DNA of 64,000 nt from Paenibacillus humicola (GCF_028826105.1 NZ_JAQGPL010000001.1:1080501-1144500), one strand, 5' to 3'; positions 27,384-35,636 are shown, numbered from the stretch's first letter. Translations and numbers: made by a program. Notes: a model not told the origin generated them from the letters alone.

Positions 27384-27787
27384 CGCTGCCGTGGTTCCCC
27401 TTTCGTTTCGGTATTGGACAAGTATAAGTATACGTGAAGGCTGCGGCGCGATGAAGAACGGAAGTTTTCTATATTAAGTTACATGCAGTTTAGCGCATGG
27501 CGGGGAGGGGAGCGGGCGAAGAAGCGTCGTCCAGGCAGGTGCAGGGTCACCCCGGCGCTCCATGGATCTGATGTAAGCCGGAGCCGGGAGCGATCCCGCC
27601 GTTCACTGCTGCGACGCCTTCGGCATACGGACGCCGGCGAGGCGCTGGCGCAGGACAAGCATCGGCGAGAAAGCGGCCGTTCCGGGAACTGTCGAAAACG
27701 GCCGCCGCTGCCCAGCCTGTGGATGCCTAACCTGCGGGCATCGGCTGCAGGGCAAGCAACGCAGGATCTGCCGCAGTCTGCGCATAG
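27384..27787. other. Intergenic region without recognised gene
   Basis: About 400 bp between two minus-strand genes. The first 100 bp (27384-27480) are AT-richer and include TATACTTATACTTG on the minus strand, likely promoter DNA for the reductase. The rest is GC-rich. A 110-codon plus-strand open frame (27483-27815) has no Shine-Dalgarno or family resemblance and is not called. Confidence 0.5.
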
Positions 27788-28894
27788 CTATTCTGCGGGC
27801 ATCGGCCCGACATAAACGGATTGCGGCCGGTATATACGGTTATTCGCCGCCTGCTCCAGCACATGCGCGGTCCAGCCGACGGCGCGCGCGGCGGAGAACA
27901 CCGGCGTAAACAGCTCCGGCGGCAGACCCGCGGCACGCATGACGGCCGCGGCATAAAACTCGACGTTGGCATACAGTTCCCGGCCGGGCTTGAACTGCCG
28001 CAGCAGCCGGACGCCGGTCCGCTCGACGTGAACGGCGAGGTCAAGCCACGGGTCGCCGCAGGCGAGCGATCCGGCAACCTCCCGAAGCGCTTCGGCGCGG
28101 GGGTCGGTCGTTTTGTAAACGCGATGACCGAAGCCCGGCAGTTTCCGCCCGCGCTCCAGCAGCTCGCTCAGGAACGGCTCGGCGCGCTCCTTCGTGCCGA
28201 TATCGTCCAGAAGCGCGAGAACGCCGGCCGGCGCTCCGCCGTGGAGCGGGCCTTTCATGGCGCCGATCGCCGCGCCGACGGCCGAATAAAGGTCGGATTC
28301 GGTGGAAGCGACGACCCTCGCGGCAAACGTCGAAGCGTTCAGCCCGTGCTCCATCGTCAGCACCATATAAGCGGTCATGGCACGGACGTGGGCTTCGGAG
28401 GGAGCGCGGCCGAGCAGCAGCCGCAGCAGGTGATCGACGTGGCCGGCCGCCTCCGGCCGGTCGTTCCAGGCGATTCCGCGGACCGACCGGTACCGGTACG
28501 CCAGAATAACCGGCAGCAGCGCCGTTATGCGGAGCGCCTGCTCCTCCGAGGGCGGCCGATCCAAGCCGGCTTCCGCCATGGCCGCGCAGGCTGCCATCAT
28601 CACGCTGATCGCCGGCGCTTCGGCTGGCATGGCGTCGAGCAGTTTTCGAAGCGCGGGAGGGAGAACGCGGAAAAGGGCCAACCGCTCCGAGAATGCCCGG
28701 AGCTCCGCATCTCCGGGCATATGGCCGCGCCACAGCAGGAAGGCCGCTTCCTCGAACGAGCAGCGCAGCGCCAGCTCTTTTGCGCGATATCCTCTGTAAA
28801 TCAGATCGCCGTGAATGCCGTCGACGTGGCAAATTTCCGTTTCGGCGGCGACAACGTCCTCTAACCCGGTTTTCTTGTTCAGCATAAGCTCCAT
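27788..28894 (-). CDS. citrate synthase (or 2-methylcitrate synthase) family protein
   Basis: This 368-residue protein has the length of bacterial type I citrate synthases. Catalytic residues are seen in KGPLHGGAPAGV (His), LPGFGHRVYKTTDPRAEAL (His and Asp) and the C-terminal NNRIYRPQSVYVGP (Arg). It joins acetyl- or propionyl-CoA to oxaloacetate. No prpB or prpD, icd or mdh is adjacent, so the acyl-CoA preference cannot be set. The start is unsure: ATG 28894 lies only 2 nt after AAGGAG, and ATG 28885 lies 11 nt after it. The gene is divergent from a TetR regulator, whose protein may control it. Confidence 0.92.
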   Translation of the reverse strand: MELMLNKKTGLEDVVAAETEICHVDGIHGDLIYRGYRAKELALRCSFEEAAFLLWRGHMPGDAELRAFSERLALFRVLPPALRKLLDAMPAEAPAISVMMAACAAMAEAGLDRPPSEEQALRITALLPVILAYRYRSVRGIAWNDRPEAAGHVDHLLRLLLGRAPSEAHVRAMTAYMVLTMEHGLNASTFAARVVASTESDLYSAVGAAIGAMKGPLHGGAPAGVLALLDDIGTKERAEPFLSELLERGRKLPGFGHRVYKTTDPRAEALREVAGSLACGDPWLDLAVHVERTGVRLLRQFKPGRELYANVEFYAAAVMRAAGLPPELFTPVFSAARAVGWTAHVLEQAANNRIYRPQSVYVGPMPAE

Positions 28895-28961
28895 CTCTCC
28901 TTATCATGAACGGCGGATTAAAATCAGCATAACAGCTCTTTTCGATAGATAGAATTTTTGA

Positions 28962-28982
28962 TTTTATATCGAGATTATAAAA
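28962..28982. promoter_or_regulatory. Palindrome between citrate synthase and TetR genes
   Basis: TTTTATA (28962-28968), 7-bp centre TCGAGAT, TATAAAA (28976-28982). It lies in the AT-rich divergent gap, a plausible operator for the TetR protein. Its AT content makes a chance palindrome possible. Confidence 0.35.
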
Positions 28983-29021
28983 ATAAATTATCATCAAAAT
29001 ACAACTAACAGATTTATATTA

Positions 29022-29050
29022 TTGTTCCTTCGAAATCGTTCTGATATAGT
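29022..29050 (+). promoter_or_regulatory. Promoter of TetR regulator gene
   Basis: TTGTTC at 29022-29027, a 17-bp spacer, TATAGT at 29045-29050. The start codon is 32 nt further. Confidence 0.65.
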
Positions 29051-29081
29051 AAGGGAAACACGGAGAGAAGGACGGATGGTC

Positions 29082-29684
29082 ATGAATAACGATCAGCCTT
29101 TAAGCAGGGAACACATTATGGATGCCGCCGAGCAGGTGTTAAGGCGCTTCGGACCGGATAAAACGTCCGTGGTGGATGTCGCGCGCGCGCTGCAGGTGAG
29201 CCACGGCACGCTGTACCGGCATTTTGGCAGCAAGGCCGAGCTGCGCGAGGCAGTAACGGAGCGCTGGCTGACGCGAAGCATCGCGGAGCCGCTGGCGGAA
29301 ATCGCGGGCGGTACGGACGGGAGCTTCGCCTCGCGGCTGCGTTTATGGCTGGAAACGCTGATCGGCAGCAAGCGGACCTTCGCCGGCGAAGACCCTGAGA
29401 TGTTTGCGATGTATGCAGCCGTAACGGCGGACGCGTCCGGGATGATTGAATCCCATGTGAACCGGCTGATCGGGCAGATCGCCGGAATTCTCGAGGGCGG
29501 AATCCGCTCGGGAGAATTCAAAGCCGTCGATTCTCCGGACACGGCCAGGGCGATTTTTTTCGCAACCTCGCGCTTTCATCATCCCGCCCACTTCCGCGAA
29601 TGGACGGCGGAACGGACGGATGCGGATTTCGATGCCGTTTGGAAGCTGCTGCTTGGCGGAATCGAGGCTTTTCCGCCCAAATAA
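29082..29684 (+). CDS. TetR-family transcriptional regulator
   Basis: This 200-residue regulator has a TetR helix-turn-helix at residues about 10-55: IMDAAEQVLRRFGPDKTSVVDVARALQVSHGTLYRHFGSKAELREAV. The ligand domain (60-200) is of the C-terminal type found in a group of proteobacterial and Bacillales regulators, including WLETLIGSKRTFAGEDPEMF and HHPAHFREW. I chose ATG 29082 (9 nt after GAAGGA); ATG 29076 is also possible. It is divergent from the citrate synthase gene and closed by its own terminator. The ligand is unknown. Confidence 0.9.
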   Translation: MNNDQPLSREHIMDAAEQVLRRFGPDKTSVVDVARALQVSHGTLYRHFGSKAELREAVTERWLTRSIAEPLAEIAGGTDGSFASRLRLWLETLIGSKRTFAGEDPEMFAMYAAVTADASGMIESHVNRLIGQIAGILEGGIRSGEFKAVDSPDTARAIFFATSRFHHPAHFREWTAERTDADFDAVWKLLLGGIEAFPPK

Positions 29685-29700
29685 CCGCCGGCCCCTGCAG

Positions 29701-29733
29701 GCCCTTCCGTTTTCGCGATCGGGAGGGCTTTTT
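29701..29733 (+). terminator. Intrinsic terminator after TetR gene
   Basis: GCCCTTCCG pairs with CGGGAGGGC (one T-G wobble), followed by TTTTTG. Confidence 0.9.
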
Positions 29734-29819
29734 GCCGCCTAAAAGACGTCTAACAAGAAATCCAATCCATCCGGTACGTGATTTTTAAAATTGGAATGAC
29801 AAAATCATAAAATTGATAC

Positions 29820-29848
29820 TTGAAATCTGATTGTAGTTTATATATAAT
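29820..29848 (+). promoter_or_regulatory. Sigma-A-type promoter of SDR gene
   Basis: TTGAAA at 29820-29825, a 17-bp spacer, TATAAT at 29843-29848, in an AT-rich stretch. The transcript would start near 29855 and carry a 165-nt leader. Confidence 0.75.
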
Positions 29849-29868
29849 CAAAACACCAAACAGAGCCG

Positions 29869-29961
29869 GTGCCGGACGTCGCCAAGCACGATGCCGATAT
29901 GCGGATCGCGGTATCGGGGGAATGGATTAACGGCTTCGGTTTCAAAATAACCGGAGACTGA
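29869..29961 (+). other. Possible 30-residue leader open frame
   Basis: A GTG-initiated frame just after the predicted SDR transcript start encodes 30 residues beginning MPDVAKHDADM and ends in TGA at 29959-29961, 61 nt before the SDR ATG. Codon use looks protein-like, but there is no clear Shine-Dalgarno. It may be a leader peptide, a gene remnant or chance. Confidence 0.25.
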
Positions 29962-30022
29962 TGAAGTCCAATGCTGCCCGGCACGGGGGCTCGAACCGGC
30001 CAATCACAAGGAGGAGATCGCA

Positions 30023-30766
30023 ATGACGGCAAATTTGAACGGTAAAGTCGCTCTGGTAACGGGCGCATCGCGGGGAATGGGACGGGATATTGCGGGAACG
30101 CTGGCGCTCGCCGGCGCGAAGGTGGTCGTGAACTATGCGAGCAGTCCGGAGAAGGCGCAGGAAGTCGTAAACGGCATCAAAGCGAAAGGCGGGGAAGCGA
30201 CCGCGATCCGGGCGGACATCGGCAGGATTGCGGAGGTGGAGGAGCTGTTCCGGCAGACGCTGGAGGCTTACGGGCAGGTGGATATCCTCGTCAACAACGC
30301 CGGGATCATGATTACGAAGCCGCTCGCCGACATCACGGAGGAGGATCTCGACAGGCAGTACGCGGTGAACGTCAAAGGCACTTATTTCGCCATCCAGCAG
30401 GCGGCCAGGCATATGAACGCGAACGGGCGCATCATCAATTTCTCGACGTCCGTGACGGGGCAAATGTTTCCGGCCTACAGCGCGTACGCAGCAACGAAAG
30501 GAGCCGTCGAGCAGATTACGCGGCAGCTGGCGAAGGAACTGGGCCCGAAAGGCATTACGATCAATGCGGTCGCTCCCGGTCCGGTCAATACCGAGCTGTT
30601 CACGGTCGGCAAGACGCCGGAGCAAATCCGGAGCGTAGGCAGCATGAACGCCTTTGGGCGTTTGGGCGAGCCCGATGACATTTCGAATGTGGTGCTGTTT
30701 CTGGCCGGACCGGATTCCCAGTGGGTTACCGGACAGACGATCCGGGTTAACGGCGGCTTTATCTAA
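30023..30766 (+). CDS. short-chain dehydrogenase/reductase (FabG-like)
   Basis: This 247-residue SDR has all classical motifs: cofactor-binding TGASRGMGRDIA (residues 13-24), NNAGIM, the catalytic serine in INFSTSVTG, YSAYAATKGAVEQ with catalytic Tyr and Lys, and the C-terminal SQWVTGQTIRVNGGFI. The VVVNYASS segment after beta-2 suggests NADP preference. It resembles 3-oxoacyl-ACP reductase but is not in a fatty-acid operon, so it may reduce another ketone. The ATG follows AAGGAGG. It is monocistronic. Confidence 0.93.
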   Translation: MTANLNGKVALVTGASRGMGRDIAGTLALAGAKVVVNYASSPEKAQEVVNGIKAKGGEATAIRADIGRIAEVEELFRQTLEAYGQVDILVNNAGIMITKPLADITEEDLDRQYAVNVKGTYFAIQQAARHMNANGRIINFSTSVTGQMFPAYSAYAATKGAVEQITRQLAKELGPKGITINAVAPGPVNTELFTVGKTPEQIRSVGSMNAFGRLGEPDDISNVVLFLAGPDSQWVTGQTIRVNGGFI

Positions 30767-30795
30767 AGGTTGAAAGATAACGATAACTACGACAG

Positions 30796-30832
30796 CGGAT
30801 AAACCGGCATTCGGGCGTGTTTATCCGTTTTT
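30796..30832 (+). terminator. Intrinsic terminator after SDR gene
   Basis: CGGATAAAC (30796-30804) pairs perfectly with GTTTATCCG (30819-30827), then TTTTTATT. Confidence 0.93.
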
Positions 30833-30907
30833 ATTGCCGCCGGCACCCGCTTGCGTTACGCTTTAGGTAATGAAAAAGATATTGACCTTAAATAAGGAGC
30901 TTCAACA

Positions 30908-32179
30908 ATGGAACCTGACGCGTTCACGAAATCGGCTCCGGGCGCACGGAAGACCCGACCGCCGCGGCGGCTGCAGCTCGCCATCATTCTCGGGGCGCTC
31001 GCTTCGTTCGGGCCGCTGTCGATCGACATGTATTTGCCCGCGCTGCCGAAAATTGCCGGCGATTTGCATGCCAGCACGTCGCTGACCCAGCTCAGCCTGA
31101 CGGCCTGCATGCTCGGCCTGTCGCTCGGCCAGCTGCTTGCCGGGCCGCTCAGCGACCAGCGCGGACGGAGGGCGCCGCTGACCGCGGGACTGATCGTCTA
31201 TGCGGCGGCGTCGGTGCTGTGCGTCTTCGCGCCGACCGCCTGTGCGTTCATCGCCCTGCGGTTCGTACAGGGCTTGGCCGGCTCGGCGGGAATCGTCATC
31301 TCGCGTGCGGTCGTGCGCGACCTGTATTCGGGCCCGGAGCTGACTAAATTTTTCGCGCTGCTCATGCTGGTGAACGGCGCCGCGCCGATTCTGGCCCCGA
31401 TCATCGGCGGCCAGCTGCTGGAAGCCGCCTCCTGGCGGGGCGTGTTCGCGCTGCTCGCCGCCGTCGGCGCGGCGATGCTGGCAGCGGTGCTGATCGGCCT
31501 GCCGGAGACACTTCCTCCCGGCAGGCGGATGCGCGGCGGAGCCGGCGCCACCGCGGCGGCGTTCGGCAGGCTGCTGCGCGACCGGACGTTCATGGGCCTC
31601 GCGCTGACGCAGGGGCTCGTCATGGCGGCGATGTTCGCCTACATCTCGGGGTCGCCGTTCGTGCTGCAGGACCTTTTCGGCTTATCGCCGCAAATGTTCA
31701 GCGTCTGCTTCGCCGTCAACGGGCTCGGCATCATTGCGGCCAGCCAGACGACGGGACGGCTTGCCGGACGGATCGGCGAGCGCCGGCTGCTCGCCGCAGG
31801 TCTGACCTCCGCCGCCGCAGGAGGCGCGCTGCTGCTGGCCGCGGCGGTTTTCGGACTCGGGCTGCCGGCGATTTTGCCGGCGCTGTTCCTCGTCATCTCG
31901 AGCGTCGGCGTCGTCTCGACGTCGACCTTCTCGCTGGCGATGCAAAATCAGGGCGGTCAGGCCGGCAGCGCTTCGGCGCTGCTCGGACTGCTGTCGTTCG
32001 TGTTCGGCGGGGCGGCCGCGCCGCTCGTCGGCGTCGCGGGCAGCGGGACGGCGCTGCCGCTCGGCATCGTCGTGGCGGCGGCGGAAGCGGGCGCCGTCGC
32101 CAGCTATCTCGCCTTATCGCGGACCCGCCGCGCAAAGCCGAGCCGGCACAACGAAAAGGGCGTCCCGGTCAGCCGATAG
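30908..32179 (+). CDS. Bcr/CflA-type MFS drug exporter
   Basis: This 423-residue, 12-segment MFS protein is of the Bcr/CflA drug:proton antiporter group. The N-terminal motif SFGPLSIDMYLPALPKIAGDL and motif A in GQLLAGPLSDQRGRRAPL are diagnostic, followed by LRFVQGLAGSAGIVISRAVVRDLY. Members export bicyclomycin, chloramphenicol, sulfonamide or cysteine-type compounds; the substrate here is unknown. ATG 30908 follows AAGGAG. The 3' end overlaps a hairpin that can terminate the convergent lrgAB transcript. Confidence 0.93.
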   Translation: MEPDAFTKSAPGARKTRPPRRLQLAIILGALASFGPLSIDMYLPALPKIAGDLHASTSLTQLSLTACMLGLSLGQLLAGPLSDQRGRRAPLTAGLIVYAAASVLCVFAPTACAFIALRFVQGLAGSAGIVISRAVVRDLYSGPELTKFFALLMLVNGAAPILAPIIGGQLLEAASWRGVFALLAAVGAAMLAAVLIGLPETLPPGRRMRGGAGATAAAFGRLLRDRTFMGLALTQGLVMAAMFAYISGSPFVLQDLFGLSPQMFSVCFAVNGLGIIAASQTTGRLAGRIGERRLLAAGLTSAAAGGALLLAAAVFGLGLPAILPALFLVISSVGVVSTSTFSLAMQNQGGQAGSASALLGLLSFVFGGAAAPLVGVAGSGTALPLGIVVAAAEAGAVASYLALSRTRRAKPSRHNEKGVPVSR

Positions 32180-32194
32180 GCTGCGGGACGCCCT
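32149..32194 (-). terminator. Terminator for lrgAB inside the MFS gene 3' end
   Basis: AGGGCGTCCCG (32157-32167) and CGGGACGCCCT (32184-32194) form an 11-bp perfect stem with an inner CAGCC/GGCTG stem. On the minus strand it is followed by TTTCGTT. The hairpin includes the stop codon of the convergent MFS gene. Confidence 0.75.
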
Positions 32195-32214
32195 CAACGG
32201 CTCAGCGGCCGAAG

Positions 32215-32895
32215 CTACCGCATCAGCGCTGTCAAGATCCACGGCGCGGCGCAAAACGTGATGAACGCCGTCATAATCATCGCAATGCTCGAGATTGAGC
32301 CGGCGGCGGAGCCGAACTCGAACGCCTTCGTCGTGCCGGCCGTATGCGAGCTGGTGCCGAGCAGCACGCCGCGGCCGACCTCGTGCTCGATGCGCAGCAG
32401 CCGGATCGCGAGCGGCCCGGCGGCGACGCCGAGGATACCCGTTATGAGCACGAACACGGCCGTCATGCTCGGTATGCCGCCGATGACGCCCGCCGCCGCC
32501 ATGGCGATCGGCGTCGTCGCCGAACGGGGAGCCAGACTTTCCGTGAGACTCGTCGTTAGATGGAACGCCTTCGCCAGCAGAATCGACGTGAGAATGGCCA
32601 GAATCGCGCCGGACAGGACGCCTGCCGTAATCGCCGCGGCATGCTTTTTCAGCATGCCCAAATTTTTGTACAGCGGCACCGCCAGCGTGACGGTACCGGG
32701 GCCGATCATTTCCGTCAGCCATTTCGTCCCGGTGTTGTAATCGGCATAAGGCACCTCGCCCCACAGAACGATCAGGATGACGAGTGCCGGCGTCACGATC
32801 AGCGGCGACAAATAGGCGCGGGGAACGCGGACATAAAGTCGTTTGGCCCCCCAGTAGACGATCGCGGTCAAGATGAAGCTAAAAACCGGCAGCAT
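32215..32895 (-). CDS. lrgB: LrgB/CidB-family membrane protein
   Basis: This 226-residue membrane protein (6-8 segments) is the larger partner of a holin-like LrgA/CidA pair. Family motifs include WLTEMIGPGTVTLAVPLYKN, the conserved SLAPRSATTPIAM and GVLLGTSSHTAGTTKAFEFG. Such pairs modulate murein hydrolase activity or export overflow metabolites (pyruvate, glycolate). ATG 32895 directly abuts the lrgA stop, so the two are coupled. It ends near a terminator shared with the convergent MFS gene. Confidence 0.93.
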   Translation of the reverse strand: MLPVFSFILTAIVYWGAKRLYVRVPRAYLSPLIVTPALVILIVLWGEVPYADYNTGTKWLTEMIGPGTVTLAVPLYKNLGMLKKHAAAITAGVLSGAILAILTSILLAKAFHLTTSLTESLAPRSATTPIAMAAAGVIGGIPSMTAVFVLITGILGVAAGPLAIRLLRIEHEVGRGVLLGTSSHTAGTTKAFEFGSAAGSISSIAMIMTAFITFCAAPWILTALMR

Positions 32896-33267
32896 TCAAA
32901 CCCTCTCCTTTCCTCTCCGTTTGGCGATCCGGTCCGCAACGAGTCCGGCGCAGGCCATGACCGCGAACGTGCTGCAGACGATGACGGCCATGATGCGCAC
33001 GCCGTTTGCGGCGATCAGCGATTTATATTGAAGCATGCCGACGGCCGAGGGGATGAAGAACAGCAGCATTTCGGCCTGCAGCCATTTTGCCCCCGCATCG
33101 ATCCAGCCGACCTTGACGATTTTCGTTTGCAGCAGGAGGAAGACGACCCCGATGCCCAGCAGGCTCCCCGGCACCTTCCAGTGAAGCGCCCGCACCAAGC
33201 TGTCCATCAGAATGGAAACGCCGATAAAAAAACCGATTTGCATGACGATTTTCAAAGCACCGCGCAT
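32896..33267 (-). CDS. lrgA: LrgA/CidA-family holin-like protein
   Basis: This 123-residue protein with four hydrophobic segments is the holin-like partner of LrgB. Family features are IGFFIGVSILMDSLVRALHWKVPGSLLGIGVVFLLL and AEMLLFFIPSAVGMLQY. I chose ATG 33267, 8 nt after GGAGG; a GTG three codons earlier overlaps the Shine-Dalgarno. It is divergent from a LysR regulator, the same arrangement as cidABC with CidR, so regulation by that protein is likely. Confidence 0.93.
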   Translation of the reverse strand: MRGALKIVMQIGFFIGVSILMDSLVRALHWKVPGSLLGIGVVFLLLQTKIVKVGWIDAGAKWLQAEMLLFFIPSAVGMLQYKSLIAANGVRIMAVIVCSTFAVMACAGLVADRIAKRRGKERV

Positions 33268-33307
33268 CGGAACCACCTCCGTTTAACTGAAGTTTACATC
33301 AATTATT

Positions 33308-33324
33308 TTCATTGGTAAAATGAA
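33308..33324. promoter_or_regulatory. LysR-type operator candidate
   Basis: TTCATT-GGTAA-AATGAA is a 17-bp inverted repeat in the divergent lrgA/LysR gap, matching the T-N11-A form of LysR boxes. Confidence 0.45.
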
Positions 33325-33372
33325 TATATCGAATCAAAAACATTCCAAAATGGCATGGAAAGAGGCGGAATA

Positions 33373-34323
33373 ATGGACATCCGAGATTTGCAGTGCGTGC
33401 TCGAGATCGTTCGCCGAAACAGCTTCACGAAAGCGGCCGAGGCGCTTCACATTACCCAGCCGACGATCAGCAAAACGGTCAAAAATTTGGAGGACGAGCT
33501 CGGCGTCCGGCTGTTTATCCGCGGCAAAAGAGGCATGGAGCTGACGGATGCCGGGCAAATCGTCGCCCGTCAGGCGCAGGAAATCGTGCAGTCGTTCGGC
33601 AGCCTGACCGCCGAGCTGCACGACCTCACGGAGCTGAGGAAAGGGAGCATTCGCATCGGTCTGCCGCCGATGGTCGGCTCGAAATTTTTCCCCGGCGTCA
33701 TGAGCGGCTTCCGGCAGCGGTATCCGGGCATTGCGGTGCATATGATGGAGGACGGCTCGAAAAAGCTCGAGGAAGAGGTGGCGGCTGGCAGCCTCGATGC
33801 GGCGGCGGTACTGCTCCCGGTGAGCCCCGACCTGTTCGAGCTGTATCCTTTCCTGGACGAAAAGCTGATGCTCGTCGTGCATCCGCGGCATCCGCTGGCG
33901 GACCGGCGGGAGGTCGCCATGACCGATCTGGCGGAAGAAGCGTTTATTCTGTTTCGCGAAGATTTCGCGCTGCACGACCGCATCCTCGCCGAGTGCGCCC
34001 GCGCGGGCTTCCAGCCCCGGGTGCTGGTCGAAAGCTCGCAGTGGGATTTTATTGCAGAGATGGCGGCCGGCGGACTGGGCATCGGGCTGCTTCCCGAAAC
34101 GATTTGCGCGGGGCTCGACCCGAAACGGGTGCATTCCGTGGCGCTGACCGGCCCCGAAATCCCCTGGCGGGTCACGCTGATTTGGCGCAAGGAGGGTTAC
34201 CTGTCGTTTGCCGCGAAGGAATGGATCCGGTTTGCGAAAACGACGCTCGCCGGGCCGGCCGTTGAGAATGCCGGGTTTCAGCCTTTACCGGAAGGGCGGA
34301 AGACGGATTTTGCGGGCAATTGA
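33373..34323 (+). CDS. LysR-family regulator (CidR-like by context)
   Basis: This 316-residue regulator has the LysR helix-turn-helix at residues 15-60 (NSFTKAAEALHITQPTISKTVKNLEDELGVRLFIR) and a periplasmic-binding-protein-like effector domain from about 90 (KGSIRIGLPPMVGSKFFPGVMSGF). ATG 33373 follows AGAGGCGG. It is divergent from lrgAB with a candidate operator between them, so it probably activates or represses lrgAB in response to a small carboxylic acid, as CidR and AlsR do; the effector is inferred only. Confidence 0.92.
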   Translation: MDIRDLQCVLEIVRRNSFTKAAEALHITQPTISKTVKNLEDELGVRLFIRGKRGMELTDAGQIVARQAQEIVQSFGSLTAELHDLTELRKGSIRIGLPPMVGSKFFPGVMSGFRQRYPGIAVHMMEDGSKKLEEEVAAGSLDAAAVLLPVSPDLFELYPFLDEKLMLVVHPRHPLADRREVAMTDLAEEAFILFREDFALHDRILAECARAGFQPRVLVESSQWDFIAEMAAGGLGIGLLPETICAGLDPKRVHSVALTGPEIPWRVTLIWRKEGYLSFAAKEWIRFAKTTLAGPAVENAGFQPLPEGRKTDFAGN

Positions 34324-34384
34324 GTGCGATACCGGGGCTGCAGGGGACCTTTCGTCAGCCGCGGAGTTTGCGTTTCCCCGTCCG

Positions 34385-34431
34385 AACGAAACGGGCCGCT
34401 TTCCGAAACGGAGAACGGTCCGTTTCGTTTT
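34385..34431 (+). terminator. Terminator after LysR gene
   Basis: AACGAAACGGGCC (34385-34397) pairs with GGTCCGTTTCGTT (34417-34429), 13 bp with one G-T wobble, ending in TTTT. Confidence 0.8.
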
Positions 34432-34450
34432 GGCAATAAAAAGCATCGTT

Positions 34451-34513
34451 CGGAAAAAGGGTTTTCCGGATAAAAGGCGAATATATATTCGCATCCCGAT
34501 GAAAGCGTTTTAA
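34451..34513 (+). promoter_or_regulatory. Palindrome cluster upstream of BNR/MoaD-like pair
   Basis: Three elements lie in 63 bp: CGGAAAA-4-TTTTCCG (34451-34468), a perfect 16-bp palindrome GCGAATATATATTCGC (34477-34492), and TGAAAGCGTTTTAA (34500-34513), which resembles a catabolite-responsive element. The Shine-Dalgarno and GTG of the BNR gene follow within 20 nt. Protein binding here would block transcription. No -35/-10 pair was fixed with confidence. Confidence 0.45.
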
Positions 34514-34532
34514 TTTCGAAGGAGGGCTGCGC

Positions 34533-35636
34533 GTGGCGAAGGGAATCAAGGTTCTGGTCGGCACCAATAAAGGCGTATTTATTTACTCGTCGGACGAAAG
34601 CAGATCGGAGTGGCGGCTGGACGGCCCGTATTTGTCCGGCTGGGAAGCCTACAGCGTGTTCGGCGACAGCCGCGGCGGACGCAAACGGCTGTTTGCCGGC
34701 ACCTCGCACGCCGCCTACGGGGCGACGATCCGGTACAGCGACGACCTCGGAGCGACCTGGACGCAGGTGGAGCAGGGCCCCAAATACGCGGCGGAGACGG
34801 GCTTCAGCCTGAACCGCATCTGGCAAATCGCGCCCGGCGCTCCGTCGGAGCCCGATACGCTGTACGCCGGCGCCGAGGAGGCGGGGCTGTTCGTCAGCCG
34901 CGACGCGGGCCTGACCTGGAACGAGCTGGACGGCCTGACGAAGCACCCGTCCAGACCCGGCTGGTTCCCGGGCGCAGGCGGCATGTGCCTGCATACGGTG
35001 ATCGTCGACCCGGGCAACCCGCGGCGCATCCGGGTCGCTATGTCGGCCGTCGGCGTGTTCCGCTCGGAAGACGGCGGCGAGACGTGGAGCCCGAGCAACG
35101 AAGGCCTGGGCCGGGTGCCCACAGGGCAGCCCTATCCGGAGGTCGGCTACTGCATTCATAAAATGGCCGCCGACCCTTTGAATCCCGAGACGATTTACAT
35201 GCAGGAGCACTGCGGCGTGTTCCGCTCCGACAACGGCGGCGCAAGCTGGTACCCGATCGAGGAAGGGCTGACGATAAAGGAAGGCGACATGCCGTTCGGT
35301 TTTCCGTTTTGCGTGTCGCCGGGCGGCGACATGTTCATCATTCCGCTGGAAAGCTCGGAGCAGCGGACGATGAGGGACGGCCGGATGCTCGTGTACCGCC
35401 GCCACCGCGACGAGCGCGAGTGGCTGCCCGTCGGCGACGTCGTGCCGGACGAGCAGCGCCATGTCAGCGTGCTGCGGGACGCGATGGCGCTTGACGATCT
35501 GGACGACTACGGGCTTTATTTCGGCACCACCTCGGGCGAGCTGTTTTGCTCGCTCGACAGAGGCGTGACGTGGAAGCGGCTGCCTGGCCTGCTGTCGCGC
35601 ATTTTGTCGGTCAAAACGTGGCGGGTCGACGAATGA
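34533..35636 (+). CDS. BNR/Asp-box repeat beta-propeller protein
   Basis: This 367-residue protein has at least five Asp-box motifs of form S-x-D-x-G-x-T-W: YSDDLGATW, SRDAGLTW, SEDGGETW, SDNGGASW and SLDRGVTW. They mark a sialidase- or Vps10-like beta-propeller. There is no signal peptide (it begins KGIKVLVGTNKGVFIY), so it should be cytoplasmic, and the catalytic Arg triad of true sialidases was not recognised. GTG 34533 follows AAGGAGG. Its stop overlaps the start of a MoaD/ThiS-like gene (ATGA), so the products probably act together. Enzymatic activity is unknown. Confidence 0.85.
   Translation: MAKGIKVLVGTNKGVFIYSSDESRSEWRLDGPYLSGWEAYSVFGDSRGGRKRLFAGTSHAAYGATIRYSDDLGATWTQVEQGPKYAAETGFSLNRIWQIAPGAPSEPDTLYAGAEEAGLFVSRDAGLTWNELDGLTKHPSRPGWFPGAGGMCLHTVIVDPGNPRRIRVAMSAVGVFRSEDGGETWSPSNEGLGRVPTGQPYPEVGYCIHKMAADPLNPETIYMQEHCGVFRSDNGGASWYPIEEGLTIKEGDMPFGFPFCVSPGGDMFIIPLESSEQRTMRDGRMLVYRRHRDEREWLPVGDVVPDEQRHVSVLRDAMALDDLDDYGLYFGTTSGELFCSLDRGVTWKRLPGLLSRILSVKTWRVDE

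Noticed and set aside
27483..27815. 110-codon plus-strand frame in the intergenic gap
   Set aside because: No Shine-Dalgarno, Arg-rich composition typical of GC-rich noncoding DNA, and overlap with the end of the citrate synthase gene.
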